This document shows, piece by piece, positions 46,594-54,799 of a stretch of DNA of 64,000 nucleotides. Both the position numbers and the translations under genes were made by a program. The notes beneath the pieces are model-generated. The model searched no databases. It was not told the origin of the DNA and was given only the letters and a program-made list of their open reading frames with translations. Source of the stretch: Duganella sp. BJB476. GTDB lineage: Bacteria; Pseudomonadota; Gammaproteobacteria; Burkholderiales; Burkholderiaceae_D. The stretch is from positions 2,072,120 to 2,136,119 of the forward strand of contig NZ_QVIO01000001.1 of the NCBI RefSeq assembly GCF_003416895.1, in the 5' to 3' direction. Every line of letters begins with the position of its first letter. Position 1 is the first letter of the stretch.

Positions 46594-47232
46594 CTAGATC
46601 AGCCCGTGTTCCAGGGCGTAGCGGGTCAGTTCGGCATTGCTATCGAGTCCCATTTTCTCCAGGATGCGGGAACGGTAGGTGGTCACCGTATTGGGGCTGA
46701 GGTGCAGGGTTTCGCCGATGCGCACCAGCGATTCGCCGGCCGCGATCAGCTTCAGCACCTCCAGCTCGCGATTGGACAAGGCCTCGTGGCCGGCGTTGCC
46801 GCCGCCGCCGATCAGGCTGGCCAGCTTCTCCAGCAAGGCCGGGCTGACGTGCTTGCCGCCCGAGGCGGCCTTGCGCACCGCCGCCACCAGCGTGGTGGTC
46901 GGGGCGTCCTTGATCAGGTAGCCGGCCGCGCCCAGCTTGAGCGCGCGCACCGCGTAGATGTCTTCCGAATAGGTGCTCAGCATCAGCACGGCCAGCTTGG
47001 GCCGCTCGCTGCGCAGCTGCTTGAGCAGCTCCAGGCCGTTCTTGCCGGGCATGGTGATGTCGAGCAGCGCCACGTCGAACTCCTGGGCCAGGACCAGTTG
47101 CAGCGCCTCCTGCGCGTTGCAGGCCTCGCCATCGACGCGGATATCGTCGGCCGAGCTCAGCATCAAACGCACGCCGTTGCGCGCGATCGCGTGGTCGTCG
47201 ACCAGCAGCACGCGGATGGGATTAGTACTCAT
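46594..47232 (-). CDS. NarL/FixJ-type response regulator
   Basis: A 212-aa protein. Receiver domain: LLVDDHAIARNG, Asp in DVALLDITMPG, K in YLIKDAP. LuxR HTH: LSNRELEVLKLIAAGESLVRIGE and SPNTVTTYRSRILEKMG. It starts inside the last 11 bp of the upstream kinase gene, so it is the output of that operon. The nearby three-half-site operator is a plausible target. Confidence 0.94.
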   Translation of the reverse strand: MSTNPIRVLLVDDHAIARNGVRLMLSSADDIRVDGEACNAQEALQLVLAQEFDVALLDITMPGKNGLELLKQLRSERPKLAVLMLSTYSEDIYAVRALKLGAAGYLIKDAPTTTLVAAVRKAASGGKHVSPALLEKLASLIGGGGNAGHEALSNRELEVLKLIAAGESLVRIGETLHLSPNTVTTYRSRILEKMGLDSNAELTRYALEHGLI

Positions 47233-48706
47233 GTTGTTCGTCCAATGGCAGGCGCAGCAGCAGGGTCGTGCCCTGGCCGGGCAGGCCGGTAATTTTCAAT
47301 TCGCCGTCGAAATGACGGCAGCGTTCATGCATGCCGAGGATGCCCCAGCTCTCGCGGTTCAGCAGGCGCTCGGCCGCTATGCCCTGGCCATCGTCGCTGA
47401 TGCGCAATTCCAGCACGCCGTCGGCATAGTCGACCTGCAGCGCGGCGTTGCTGGCGCCGGCGTGGCGCACCACATTGGTCAAGGCTTCCTGCGCGATGCG
47501 GAACAGCATGGTGCTGCGCCCGGCGTCCAGCTCCAGCTCGCCGGCGGCGGCCGCAACCGTGCACTGGCAATGCAGGCCCGAGCGGCGCTCGACCTGTTCG
47601 GCATACCACTCCAGCGCGGCCCACACGCCCAGCTGGTCCAGCACGCTGGGCCGCAGGTCGGTGATCACGCGGCGCACCGTATCGATCGCGTCCTGCGCCA
47701 GTCCGGCGGCCTCGGCCAGCAGCGGTTCGGCCGGCGCGGCGGCGGCCTCGGCGCGCTCGATGCTGACCGCGATATAGGCCTTGATGCCGGTCAGCAGGCC
47801 GCCCAGCTCGTCATGGATTTCCTGGGCGATGCGCTTGCGTTCGTTTTCCTTGATCTGCTCCTGGTGCGCCGACAGGCTGCGCAGCGCTTGCTGCGACGCC
47901 AGCAAGGCCTGCTCGCCCAGCTTGGTCTGGGTGATGTCGATCATGATGCCCTGCATGAACAGCGGCTGGCCCTGCTCGTCGCGCACCAGTTCGGCCTGGT
48001 CGCGCAGCCACAGCGCACGGCCGTCGCGCGCGTGCAAGCGGTACTCCAGGTGCAGCGGGCTGCCGTCGCGGCGGCTCGCTTGCAGCGCCGCCAGCGTCGC
48101 CTCGCGCTGTTCCGGGTCCATCAGGCGGCCGTGCAGCGCGGCGTCGGCCAGCCATTCGGCGGCGCTGTAGCCCAGCAGGCCGATTTGCGGACTGATGTAG
48201 CGCAGCGCGCCGTCCAGCTCGGCGATGTAGCTGATCGCCTGCATCTGCTCGACCAGGGTACGGAACTGGGCTTCGACCTGGCGCTTGTCGTCCAACAACT
48301 GCTGTTCGCGCAGCATGCGGTGGATCGCGCCCGGCAGGAATTCCAGGTAGTAGCCGTCGACGTCCTTGACCAGGTAGTCGCGCGCGCCGCGCCGCATGGC
48401 CTCGGCCGCGACGGCGGCGCTGTCGGCGCCGGTCAGCATCATCACCGGAATGCCCTGCGCGGCGCCGTCCTCGTTCAGGTGGGCCAGGAACTCCAGCCCG
48501 GTCAGGTCGGGCAGATGGTAGTCGAGCAGGATGCAGTCGGGACGCTCGCTGCGCGCCAGTTCCAGGCCCTGCTCGCCGCTGTCGGCTTCCAGCAGTTCGA
48601 AGGCTGCATCGGCGGCGGCAACGGCGGCGGCCGCGAAGGCGCGCCGGCAGGCCATGCGGTCGACCGCGTCGTCCTCGACGATCAACACGCGCAGAGGGGT
48701 ACTCAC
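47222..48706 (-). CDS. receiver-PAS-HisKA_3 sensor kinase
   Basis: A 494-aa soluble kinase: receiver domain at residues 5-125 (VEDDAVDR, CILLDYHLPD), PAS/PAC at about 150-270 (ISYIAELDGALRYISPQIGLLGY, WLRDQAELV), HisKA_3 with AQEIHDELGGLLTG, and HATPase_c (EALTNVVRHAGA, SDDGQGI, GILGMHER). No membrane segments. GTG 48706 overlaps the preceding stop (GTGA). The N-terminal receiver lets it accept phosphate from the operon's first kinase, so this is a relay step. Confidence 0.93.
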   Translation of the reverse strand: MSTPLRVLIVEDDAVDRMACRRAFAAAAVAAADAAFELLEADSGEQGLELARSERPDCILLDYHLPDLTGLEFLAHLNEDGAAQGIPVMMLTGADSAAVAAEAMRRGARDYLVKDVDGYYLEFLPGAIHRMLREQQLLDDKRQVEAQFRTLVEQMQAISYIAELDGALRYISPQIGLLGYSAAEWLADAALHGRLMDPEQREATLAALQASRRDGSPLHLEYRLHARDGRALWLRDQAELVRDEQGQPLFMQGIMIDITQTKLGEQALLASQQALRSLSAHQEQIKENERKRIAQEIHDELGGLLTGIKAYIAVSIERAEAAAAPAEPLLAEAAGLAQDAIDTVRRVITDLRPSVLDQLGVWAALEWYAEQVERRSGLHCQCTVAAAAGELELDAGRSTMLFRIAQEALTNVVRHAGASNAALQVDYADGVLELRISDDGQGIAAERLLNRESWGILGMHERCRHFDGELKITGLPGQGTTLLLRLPLDEQHEY

Positions 48707-49116
48707 GGCATCTCGCTGATGGTCCAGTACAGGTCGATCGAGCGCATCATCTCGACGAAGCGGCGGTAGTCGACCGGCTTGGCCATGTAGCCGGCCACGC
48801 CCAGGTCGAAGCTGCGCACCTTGTCCTGCTGTTCCTCGGACGTGGTCAGCACCACCACCGGAATCCGGCGCAGCGACGCGTCGAGCTTGATCTGCTGCAG
48901 GAACTCGATGCCGTTCATCACCGGCATATTCAAGTCCAGCAGGATGATGCAGGGCCGATCCTGCGCCGGATCGCGCAGGTAGGCCAGCGCCGCCTCGCCG
49001 TGCTCCATGCTGACCACCGCGTTGCCGACATGGATTTCCTTCAGCGCGCGCTTGATGGTCATGATGTCGACGTGGTCGTCCTCGACCAGCAGGATGGGTT
49101 TGTTACTGACTTTCAT
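48703..49116 (-). CDS. single-domain response regulator (Rcp1-type CheY-like)
   Basis: A 137-aa stand-alone receiver: LLVEDDHVDIMTIKRAL, phospho-Asp in CIILLDLNMPVMNG, T in VVLTTS and K in YMAKPVD. The longer loops (YLRDPAQDRP) are typical of Rcp1-like regulators paired with PAS or phytochrome kinases. It overlaps both flanking genes by 4 bp. Confidence 0.93.
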   Translation of the reverse strand: MKVSNKPILLVEDDHVDIMTIKRALKEIHVGNAVVSMEHGEAALAYLRDPAQDRPCIILLDLNMPVMNGIEFLQQIKLDASLRRIPVVVLTTSEEQQDKVRSFDLGVAGYMAKPVDYRRFVEMMRSIDLYWTISEMP

Positions 49117-50648
49117 GCAATGCTTCCTGTTCTGGATAAATGGGCGGCGGACTTGGGCAGCGTGAACCAGAAGGTGCAGCCCTGCCCCATCTGCGATTCG
49201 AGCCAGATGCGTCCCTGATACATTTCAACGATTTTCTTGGCCAGCGCCAGGCCGACGCCGGTGCTCTCGACCCGGTCGCGCGAGGCCAGCGTCTGGAACA
49301 GCTGGAAGATGCGCTCGAAATGGCGGGTCTCGATGCCGGGGCCGTTGTCGCGCACGCTGAAGCGCCAGTGGCTGCCGTCGTCCTCGCAGCCGATGTCGAT
49401 CACGCCGTCGACCTTGTCCATGTACTTGATGGCGTTGGAGATCAGGTTGTGGAACACTTGCTGGATGCGGGTCGGCTCGATCAGCACCGTCGGCAGCGCC
49501 GGCGCCACCGTGATGCGGAACTGCGGCGGCGGCGCCAGCAGGTCCACCACGTCCGCCAACAACTGGTTCAGGTCGACCGCCGACTGCGCCTCGCGCACCC
49601 GGCCCACGCGCGAGTATTGCAGGATGCCGTCGATCAGGCTGCTCATCCGGTGCACCCGGTTGATCAGCAGCCGCATGTGCTCCTTGCCCTCGTCGTTGAA
49701 CTGCTCGGCGTAGTCGGTGGCCAGCCAGTCGGCCAGCGAGCCGATGCCGCGCAGCGGCGCCTTCAGGTCGTGCGACACCACGTAGGCGAAGTTGGTCAAT
49801 TCCTCGTTGGCGCTGGAAATTTCCTGCATCAGGCGGCGGTTGTGCTCCTCCGCCCGCTTGCGTTCGGAAATGTCGCGCACCATGCCGGTGAACATGCGGC
49901 GCGCGCCCAGCTGCATCTCCACCACCGACAGTTCCATCGGGAACACGCTGCCATCCTTGCGCAAGCCTTCCACCTCGCGGCCCTTGCCGATGATACGTTT
50001 CTCGCCGGTGTCGCGGTAGTGCGCCAGGTAGCCGTCGTGCAGCTTGCGGTGCGGCTGCGGCATCAGCATCGAGACGTTGTGGCCCGCCACTTCGGCCTCG
50101 GCATAGCCGAACAGGCGTTCGGCGGCCGGGTTCAGCCGCTCCAGCCCGCCCTGCTCGTCGATGGTGAGGATGGCGTCGACGGCGGTCTCGAAGATGGCGC
50201 GCATGCGCGCCTCGCTTTCCTGCAGCGCCTGCTGGGCCAGCTTGCGTTCGGTGACGTCGCGCACCGTGGCCAGCACCAGCGGCAAGCCGTGCGAGGTGCG
50301 CAGCGGCGACAGGCTGACCTCGACGCCGAACTCGTGGCCGTCGCGGTGCCGCCCGAACAGCTCGGCGCCCGCGCCCATCGCGCGCGCGCGCGGCTGCTCA
50401 AAAAAATCGGCCCGGTGGCCGACGTGGGCGGCGTGGAAGCGGGCCGGCACCAGCGCCTCCAGCGCCAGCCCCAGCATCTCGCCGGAGCCGTAGCCGAACA
50501 TGCTCTCCAGCGCCGGATTGGCCAGCACGATGCTGCCGGCCTGGTCGACGATCAGCATGGCGTCGGTGGCCGACGCCAGCAGCCATTCCAGGCTCAAGCC
50601 TTCAATCCCGAGATTTTTCAACGACGCGTCCTGTAAAACGATGCCCAT
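49113..50648 (-). CDS. double-PAS sensor histidine kinase
   Basis: A 511-aa soluble kinase with two PAS domains, 20-140 (ATDAMLIVDQAGSIVLANPA) and 148-265 (AVDAILTIDEQGGLERLNPA, VSMLMPQPHRKLHDGYL). The second resembles FixL-type PAS wording. HisKA follows with VVSHDLKAPLRGIG, then HATPase_c (NLISNAIKYMD, VRDNGPGIE, STGVGLAL). No TM. The FixL-like PAS raises the chance of heme/oxygen sensing, but the heme His would need alignment. First gene of the four-gene phosphorelay operon. Confidence 0.93.
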   Translation of the reverse strand: MGIVLQDASLKNLGIEGLSLEWLLASATDAMLIVDQAGSIVLANPALESMFGYGSGEMLGLALEALVPARFHAAHVGHRADFFEQPRARAMGAGAELFGRHRDGHEFGVEVSLSPLRTSHGLPLVLATVRDVTERKLAQQALQESEARMRAIFETAVDAILTIDEQGGLERLNPAAERLFGYAEAEVAGHNVSMLMPQPHRKLHDGYLAHYRDTGEKRIIGKGREVEGLRKDGSVFPMELSVVEMQLGARRMFTGMVRDISERKRAEEHNRRLMQEISSANEELTNFAYVVSHDLKAPLRGIGSLADWLATDYAEQFNDEGKEHMRLLINRVHRMSSLIDGILQYSRVGRVREAQSAVDLNQLLADVVDLLAPPPQFRITVAPALPTVLIEPTRIQQVFHNLISNAIKYMDKVDGVIDIGCEDDGSHWRFSVRDNGPGIETRHFERIFQLFQTLASRDRVESTGVGLALAKKIVEMYQGRIWLESQMGQGCTFWFTLPKSAAHLSRTGSIA

Positions 50649-50768
50649 TCGGCATCCAGACCCAAATCATACGATTGAATGCCCCGGAACACAAAAAAAA
50701 ATGCCAGATCGGCAAGCCGCTCGCCACGTCCGGCCTGACGGCCCCTGACCGCAGTATTCTTGGGCATT

Positions 50769-50782
50769 TTGATCTGGATCAA
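50769..50782 (+). promoter_or_regulatory. perfect Fnr box TTGATCTGGATCAA
   Basis: A perfect TTGAT-N4-ATCAA palindrome 44 bp upstream of the DksA/TraR-like ATG and 120 bp upstream of the divergent kinase operon start. Core-promoter elements are less clear than at 44725; TACAGT at 50815 is a candidate -10. Confidence 0.75.
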
Positions 50783-50826
50783 CGGGCACTACAGACGGCG
50801 CGCGGGCATGGCCTTACAGTGAGGCC

Positions 50827-51228
50827 ATGAATCCGTCCCTCCCACCCGAACCGGCAGCGCTGGCCGCCCGCCTGCATCACCAGCACGCCGAGCTGGCCGC
50901 CCAACTGCGCCGGCGCCTGGCGTCGGCGCCGCCGCCGCTGGCATCCCTCCTTCTCGACGGCAAGGCGACGCTGGACGACCCGGCCGTGATCCGCCAGCTG
51001 CCACACTGTGACCTGACGCGGCTGGCGGACGAGTTGGCCGCCCTGCGCAGCCTCGACGCCGCTTGCGCGCGCCTGGCCGCCGGCAGCTATGGCCGCTGCG
51101 TGGGCTGCGGCGCGCCGATCGCGCCGGAGCGCTTGCGGGTTCAGCCGACTGCACAGAACTGCTTGTCTTGCCAGGAGGCGCTCGAACAGCGGCTGCCTGC
51201 GGCTGGCACCAGGTACCAGCCGAGCTGA
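50827..51228 (+). CDS. DksA/TraR-type C4 zinc-finger protein
   Basis: A 133-aa protein. An N-terminal helical hairpin precedes the zinc finger C91-x2-C94-x17-C112-x2-C115 (YGRCVGCGAPI, NCLSC). DksA/TraR proteins act in the RNA polymerase secondary channel. It lacks the DxxDxA tip motif of full DksA, so it belongs to the TraR/YbiI-like variants. A perfect Fnr box upstream suggests oxygen-limited expression. Confidence 0.88.
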   Translation: MNPSLPPEPAALAARLHHQHAELAAQLRRRLASAPPPLASLLLDGKATLDDPAVIRQLPHCDLTRLADELAALRSLDAACARLAAGSYGRCVGCGAPIAPERLRVQPTAQNCLSCQEALEQRLPAAGTRYQPS

Positions 51229-51338
51229 CGACGAATTTCTTCCGGCGGCGGCGGTGGCTCCGGCGTCGCCTGCGCACGATGCGCCAGGTAGGCGCGGACG
51301 GTTTCTTTTGAGGGATGCGTGGTGCAGGTCATATGCAT
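51141..51338 (-). CDS. 65-aa basic small protein overlapping the dksA-like 3' end
   Basis: The ATG at 51338 (or 51332) opens a 65-aa frame with MTCTTHPSKETVRAYLAHR followed by a proline run and EEIRRQLGWYLV. This helical, charged wording looks like a genuine small-protein family rather than an antisense shadow, because its N-terminal 35 codons lie outside the other gene. The last 29 codons overlap the dksA-like gene antisense and look random. Function unknown. Confidence 0.4.
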   Translation of the reverse strand: MHMTCTTHPSKETVRAYLAHRAQATPEPPPPPEEIRRQLGWYLVPAAGSRCSSASWQDKQFCAVG

Positions 51339-51455
51339 CGCCGGCGGTTGGGCCGACGCCTCGGTAAAAATCAGATATACCGTTTATACGCATGCCGGCG
51401 CACACGGTTTCACGGATCTTGAGCGACTTAGCTATTGCAATCAGCCGGGAGTAGA

Positions 51456-52235
51456 ATGAGGGCAAAGCACGCCTTCAATGGACCGACCGTGAGATCTGCA
51501 GCCATATTGATGCTTTGCCTGGGCCTGATGCAGGCGAATGTCGCCACCGCGCGCGAAACGATATTGCTTGCCCATCCCTATCCCAAGGAAACCAGCTACG
51601 CCCCGCGCGTGCTGACGCTGATTTGCGCGGACGCTTTCGATCAGCTGGGCAAGGATGTCGACGTGCGCCTCTATCCGCCCTTGCGCGGCGCCATCGAGGC
51701 CGGGGCCGGCAAGATCGACGGTGAAGTCGGACGGGCGTATGCCTACGGCGACAACCACCCGAATCTGATCCGGGTGGGCGAACCGCTGGTGTCGTTCCGG
51801 GTGACGGCCTTCACCCGCATACCGGGGTTGAAGATAAGCGGCTGGGATAGCCTGAAAGGCACCTCATACCGGGTGCAGTACCGCAGCGGCTATACCACCT
51901 TCAAGACGCGGCTCGAACAGATCCTGCCGTCGAGCCAGGTCTCCTCCGTGGTGGACAGCCAGCTGGGCTTGCAAAACGTCGCGCTCGGCCGTACCGACAT
52001 CTTTGTCGACCTCGAAGAATTTGGCGAGCTTCAACTGGCCCGGCTGCAAAACCGCTACGGCGATGTCTACAACGCCGGCCTGGTGCAGGACACGCCGGTC
52101 TACATCTACCTGCACAAGCGGCATGCGGCGCTGGTGCCGCGCCTGGCGGAAATCGTGGCCAGGATGAAGGCCAGCGGCGCCATCAACCGGCACATCGCCA
52201 CCGCCCTCGGCGAAGAGCGCGGCGCCGTTCCTTGA
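51456..52235 (+). CDS. periplasmic solute-binding-like protein (transporter substrate-binding domain)
   Basis: A 259-aa exported protein from ATG 51456 with GGGAG upstream. The leader ends near ATA. A bacterial extracellular solute-binding family 3-like fold follows, with weak motifs (VLTLICADAFDQLG, SLKGTSYRVQYRSGY). No permease or ATPase adjoins it, so it may feed a signalling protein instead of an ABC importer. It converges on the OFA transporter with a 7-bp gap. Confidence 0.75.
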   Translation: MRAKHAFNGPTVRSAAILMLCLGLMQANVATARETILLAHPYPKETSYAPRVLTLICADAFDQLGKDVDVRLYPPLRGAIEAGAGKIDGEVGRAYAYGDNHPNLIRVGEPLVSFRVTAFTRIPGLKISGWDSLKGTSYRVQYRSGYTTFKTRLEQILPSSQVSSVVDSQLGLQNVALGRTDIFVDLEEFGELQLARLQNRYGDVYNAGLVQDTPVYIYLHKRHAALVPRLAEIVARMKASGAINRHIATALGEERGAVP

Positions 52236-52242
52236 CCCAGCT

Positions 52243-53544
52243 TCAGGCGCGCGCCTGCGCGGCCCGCAGCCCTGGCTGCGCAGGCTGCAAATTGCTCATG
52301 CGCGAACGCAATGGCTTCAGCACCAGCAGCGCCATGACGGCGGCCAGCGCGTTCATGCCGGCTGCGACGTAGAACACCGTGTGCCAACTGCCGGTGGCCG
52401 CCGTGATCAGGCTGCTGAACGGCACCAGCAAGGCGGCCGTGCCCTTGGCCGTGTACAGCAGGCCGGCGTTGGTGGTGGCGTAGCGGCCGCCGAAGGTGTC
52501 GCCGCAGGTCGAGGGAAACAGGCTGTAGATCTCGCCCCAGCCAAAAAACACCAGGCCGGTCAGCACCACGAACCAGAACGGATCGCTGCCGAATTTGCTC
52601 AACAGCAGAATGCCGCACGCCTCCAGGCCGAAGGCGATGAACATGGTATTTTCACGCCCGATATGGTCGGACACCCAGCCGAAGAACGGCCGCGTCAGGC
52701 CATTGAAGATACGGTCCAGCGACAAGGCGAACGTCAGCGCCGGCAAGGTCAGTCCCAGTATCGACACCGGCAGTTCGGCGATCTTGAAGTCCTTGGCGAT
52801 GGGCGCCAGCTGCGCCGTCGCCACCAGGCCACCGACCGCCATCAACACGAACATCAGGTACATGACCCAGAACACCGGCGTCCTGATCATCTCGGTCCAG
52901 CGCATCTCGACCGTCGTCTGCGCCAGCCTGGCGGCCGCGCGCGCCGGCGCCGCCTGCGGCGCCTTGAGCAGGAAGGCGATGGCGAACACCACCAGTCCCT
53001 GGCCCAGGCCGAAATACAGGAAGGCGCTCTGATAGCCGCTGGCCTTGATCACGGCCGAGATCGGAATGATGGTCAGCGCCGAGCCCATGCCGAAGCCGGC
53101 CGCCGTCAGGCCGGCGGCAAAGCCGCGCCGGTCCGGGAACCATTTCAGCGCGTTGCCCACGCAAGTGCCGTAGACCGCGCCGGCGCCCACGCCGCCCACG
53201 GCCGCCGCGGCGTACAGCAGCGGCAGGCTGTCGGCCACCGAGTTCATCACCCAGCCCAGCGCCACCAGCACGCCGCCGGCCATCACCACGATGCGCGGAC
53301 CGAAACGGTCGACCAGATAGCCCTCCACCGGCACCAGCCAGGTTTCGGTGACGACGAAGATGGTGAACGCGACCTGGATCGCCGCCTTGCCCCAATGGTA
53401 TTTCTGATCCAGCGGCAGCACGAACAGGGTCCAGCCGTATTGCAGGTTGGCGATCATCGCCATGCAGACGACGCCGAGGATGAGTTGCAGCCAGCGCCGC
53501 GGCGCCGGTGGCGCCGGATTGCGCACTTGAGTCAGAGTAGTCAT
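52243..53544 (-). CDS. OFA-family MFS transporter (oxalate/formate antiporter type)
   Basis: A 433-aa 12-TM transporter from ATG 53544 with AAGGA upstream. NLQYGWTLFVLPLDQKYHWGKAAIQVAFT and VPVEGYLVDRFGPR are typical OxlT/OFA segments. The family exchanges oxalate and formate or related small carboxylates. Divergent to it are a PanE-like reductase and an oxalyl-CoA-synthetase-like ligase, supporting an oxalate or small-dicarboxylate substrate. Confidence 0.88.
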   Translation of the reverse strand: MTTLTQVRNPAPPAPRRWLQLILGVVCMAMIANLQYGWTLFVLPLDQKYHWGKAAIQVAFTIFVVTETWLVPVEGYLVDRFGPRIVVMAGGVLVALGWVMNSVADSLPLLYAAAAVGGVGAGAVYGTCVGNALKWFPDRRGFAAGLTAAGFGMGSALTIIPISAVIKASGYQSAFLYFGLGQGLVVFAIAFLLKAPQAAPARAAARLAQTTVEMRWTEMIRTPVFWVMYLMFVLMAVGGLVATAQLAPIAKDFKIAELPVSILGLTLPALTFALSLDRIFNGLTRPFFGWVSDHIGRENTMFIAFGLEACGILLLSKFGSDPFWFVVLTGLVFFGWGEIYSLFPSTCGDTFGGRYATTNAGLLYTAKGTAALLVPFSSLITAATGSWHTVFYVAAGMNALAAVMALLVLKPLRSRMSNLQPAQPGLRAAQARA

Positions 53545-53651
53545 GCTTCCATATCCTTGTGGGGCGGAGAGGTCGATGCCGGCTCTTGGCGCGGCAGCGG
53601 TGGATGAACCGGAAGGCGGACTTCCGGGCAGTGGCATCCGAGATATCTTAA

Positions 53652-53683
53652 ATACAATATGTATAAATTGCAATAAGTTGCAA
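53652..53683. promoter_or_regulatory. operator-like repeats between the divergent oxalate-module genes
   Basis: ATACAATATGTAT (53652-53664, 5-3-5 palindrome) is followed by TTGCAATAAGTTGCAA (53668-53683), two TTGCAA hexamers 4 bp apart. They lie in the 209-bp AT-rich gap shared by both promoters. No regulator gene is adjacent. Confidence 0.45.
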
Positions 53684-53753
53684 GAAAAACACACTCCGCG
53701 TTAGAATCCCTGTCACGCGGCGCCGCCGATCAATCAGGGATGCAGAGAAAACG

Positions 53754-54764
53754 ATGAAGATATGCGTGGTGGGAGCCGGCGCCATCGGCGGTTTGCTGGC
53801 CGTCAAGCTGGCGCACAGCGGCCATGAAGTCAGCGTGGTGGTGCGCGGCGCCAATCTGAGCGCGGTGCGCGCGCACGGCATGCGGCTGCGGCTGCAGGAC
53901 GGCAGCGAATTGTGCGCGAAGGTGCAGGCCAGCGACCGCATCGGCGAGCTCGGCGCGCAGGACGTGGTGATCCTCGCCATGAAGGCGCACCAGCTGCCGG
54001 CCGTCGCGGCCGAGATCCCGCTGCTGCTGGGACCGGACACCGTGATCGTCACCGCCCAGAACGGCGTGCCGTGGTGGTATTTCCACAAACACGGCGGCGC
54101 GCACGAGGGACAGCGGGTCGAGGCGGTCGATCCCGGCGGCGTGGTGTCGGCCGCGCTGCCGGTCGAGCGCATCATCGGCTGCATCGTCTATCCCGCCTGC
54201 GACATGCTGGAACCGGGCGTGATCCGCCACATCGAGGGCAACCGCTTTTCGCTGGGAGAACTGGACGGCGCATCGACCCCGCGCATCCGCGCCCTGGCCG
54301 ACGCCATGCGCGCGGCCGGCTTCAAGACGCCGATCAGTTCCGACATCCGTTCCGAACTGTGGATCAAGCTGTGGGGCAACCTGAGCTTCAACCCGATCAG
54401 CGCGCTCAGCCACGCGACCCTGGCCGACATCTGCGCCTACGCCCCCAGCCGCGAACTGGCGGCCAATATGATGCGCGAGGCGCAAAGCATAGGCGAGCAA
54501 CTGGGCGTCAACTTCAAGGTGTCGCTGGAACAGCGCATCGACGGCGCCGCGGCGGTCGGCCAGCACAAGACTTCGATGTTGCAGGATCTGGAGGCGGGCC
54601 GCCCGCTGGAGCTGGCGGCCCTGGTCGGCAGCGTGCTCGACATGGCGCGCCTGACCGGCACCCCCACCCCCACCATCAACGCCGTGTACGCGCTGGCCTC
54701 GCTGCTGGCGCGTACCGTCCAGGCACAGCAGGGCAGCCTGCGCATCGCCAGCCCCGGCGTTTAA
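53754..54764 (+). CDS. ketopantoate reductase (PanE)-family oxidoreductase
   Basis: A 336-aa protein with N-terminal NADP-binding GAGAIGG at residues 7-13 and an ApbA/PanE C-terminal helical domain (KLWGNLSFNPISALSHATL). PanE reduces 2-dehydropantoate to pantoate, but relatives in catabolic operons reduce other 2-oxo acids. Its position 35 bp before the acyl-CoA ligase suggests the latter. Confidence 0.9.
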   Translation: MKICVVGAGAIGGLLAVKLAHSGHEVSVVVRGANLSAVRAHGMRLRLQDGSELCAKVQASDRIGELGAQDVVILAMKAHQLPAVAAEIPLLLGPDTVIVTAQNGVPWWYFHKHGGAHEGQRVEAVDPGGVVSAALPVERIIGCIVYPACDMLEPGVIRHIEGNRFSLGELDGASTPRIRALADAMRAAGFKTPISSDIRSELWIKLWGNLSFNPISALSHATLADICAYAPSRELAANMMREAQSIGEQLGVNFKVSLEQRIDGAAAVGQHKTSMLQDLEAGRPLELAALVGSVLDMARLTGTPTPTINAVYALASLLARTVQAQQGSLRIASPGV

Positions 54765-54799
54765 GCCCCCTTCCACGCAAGCCCACCCAGAAAGCCACC

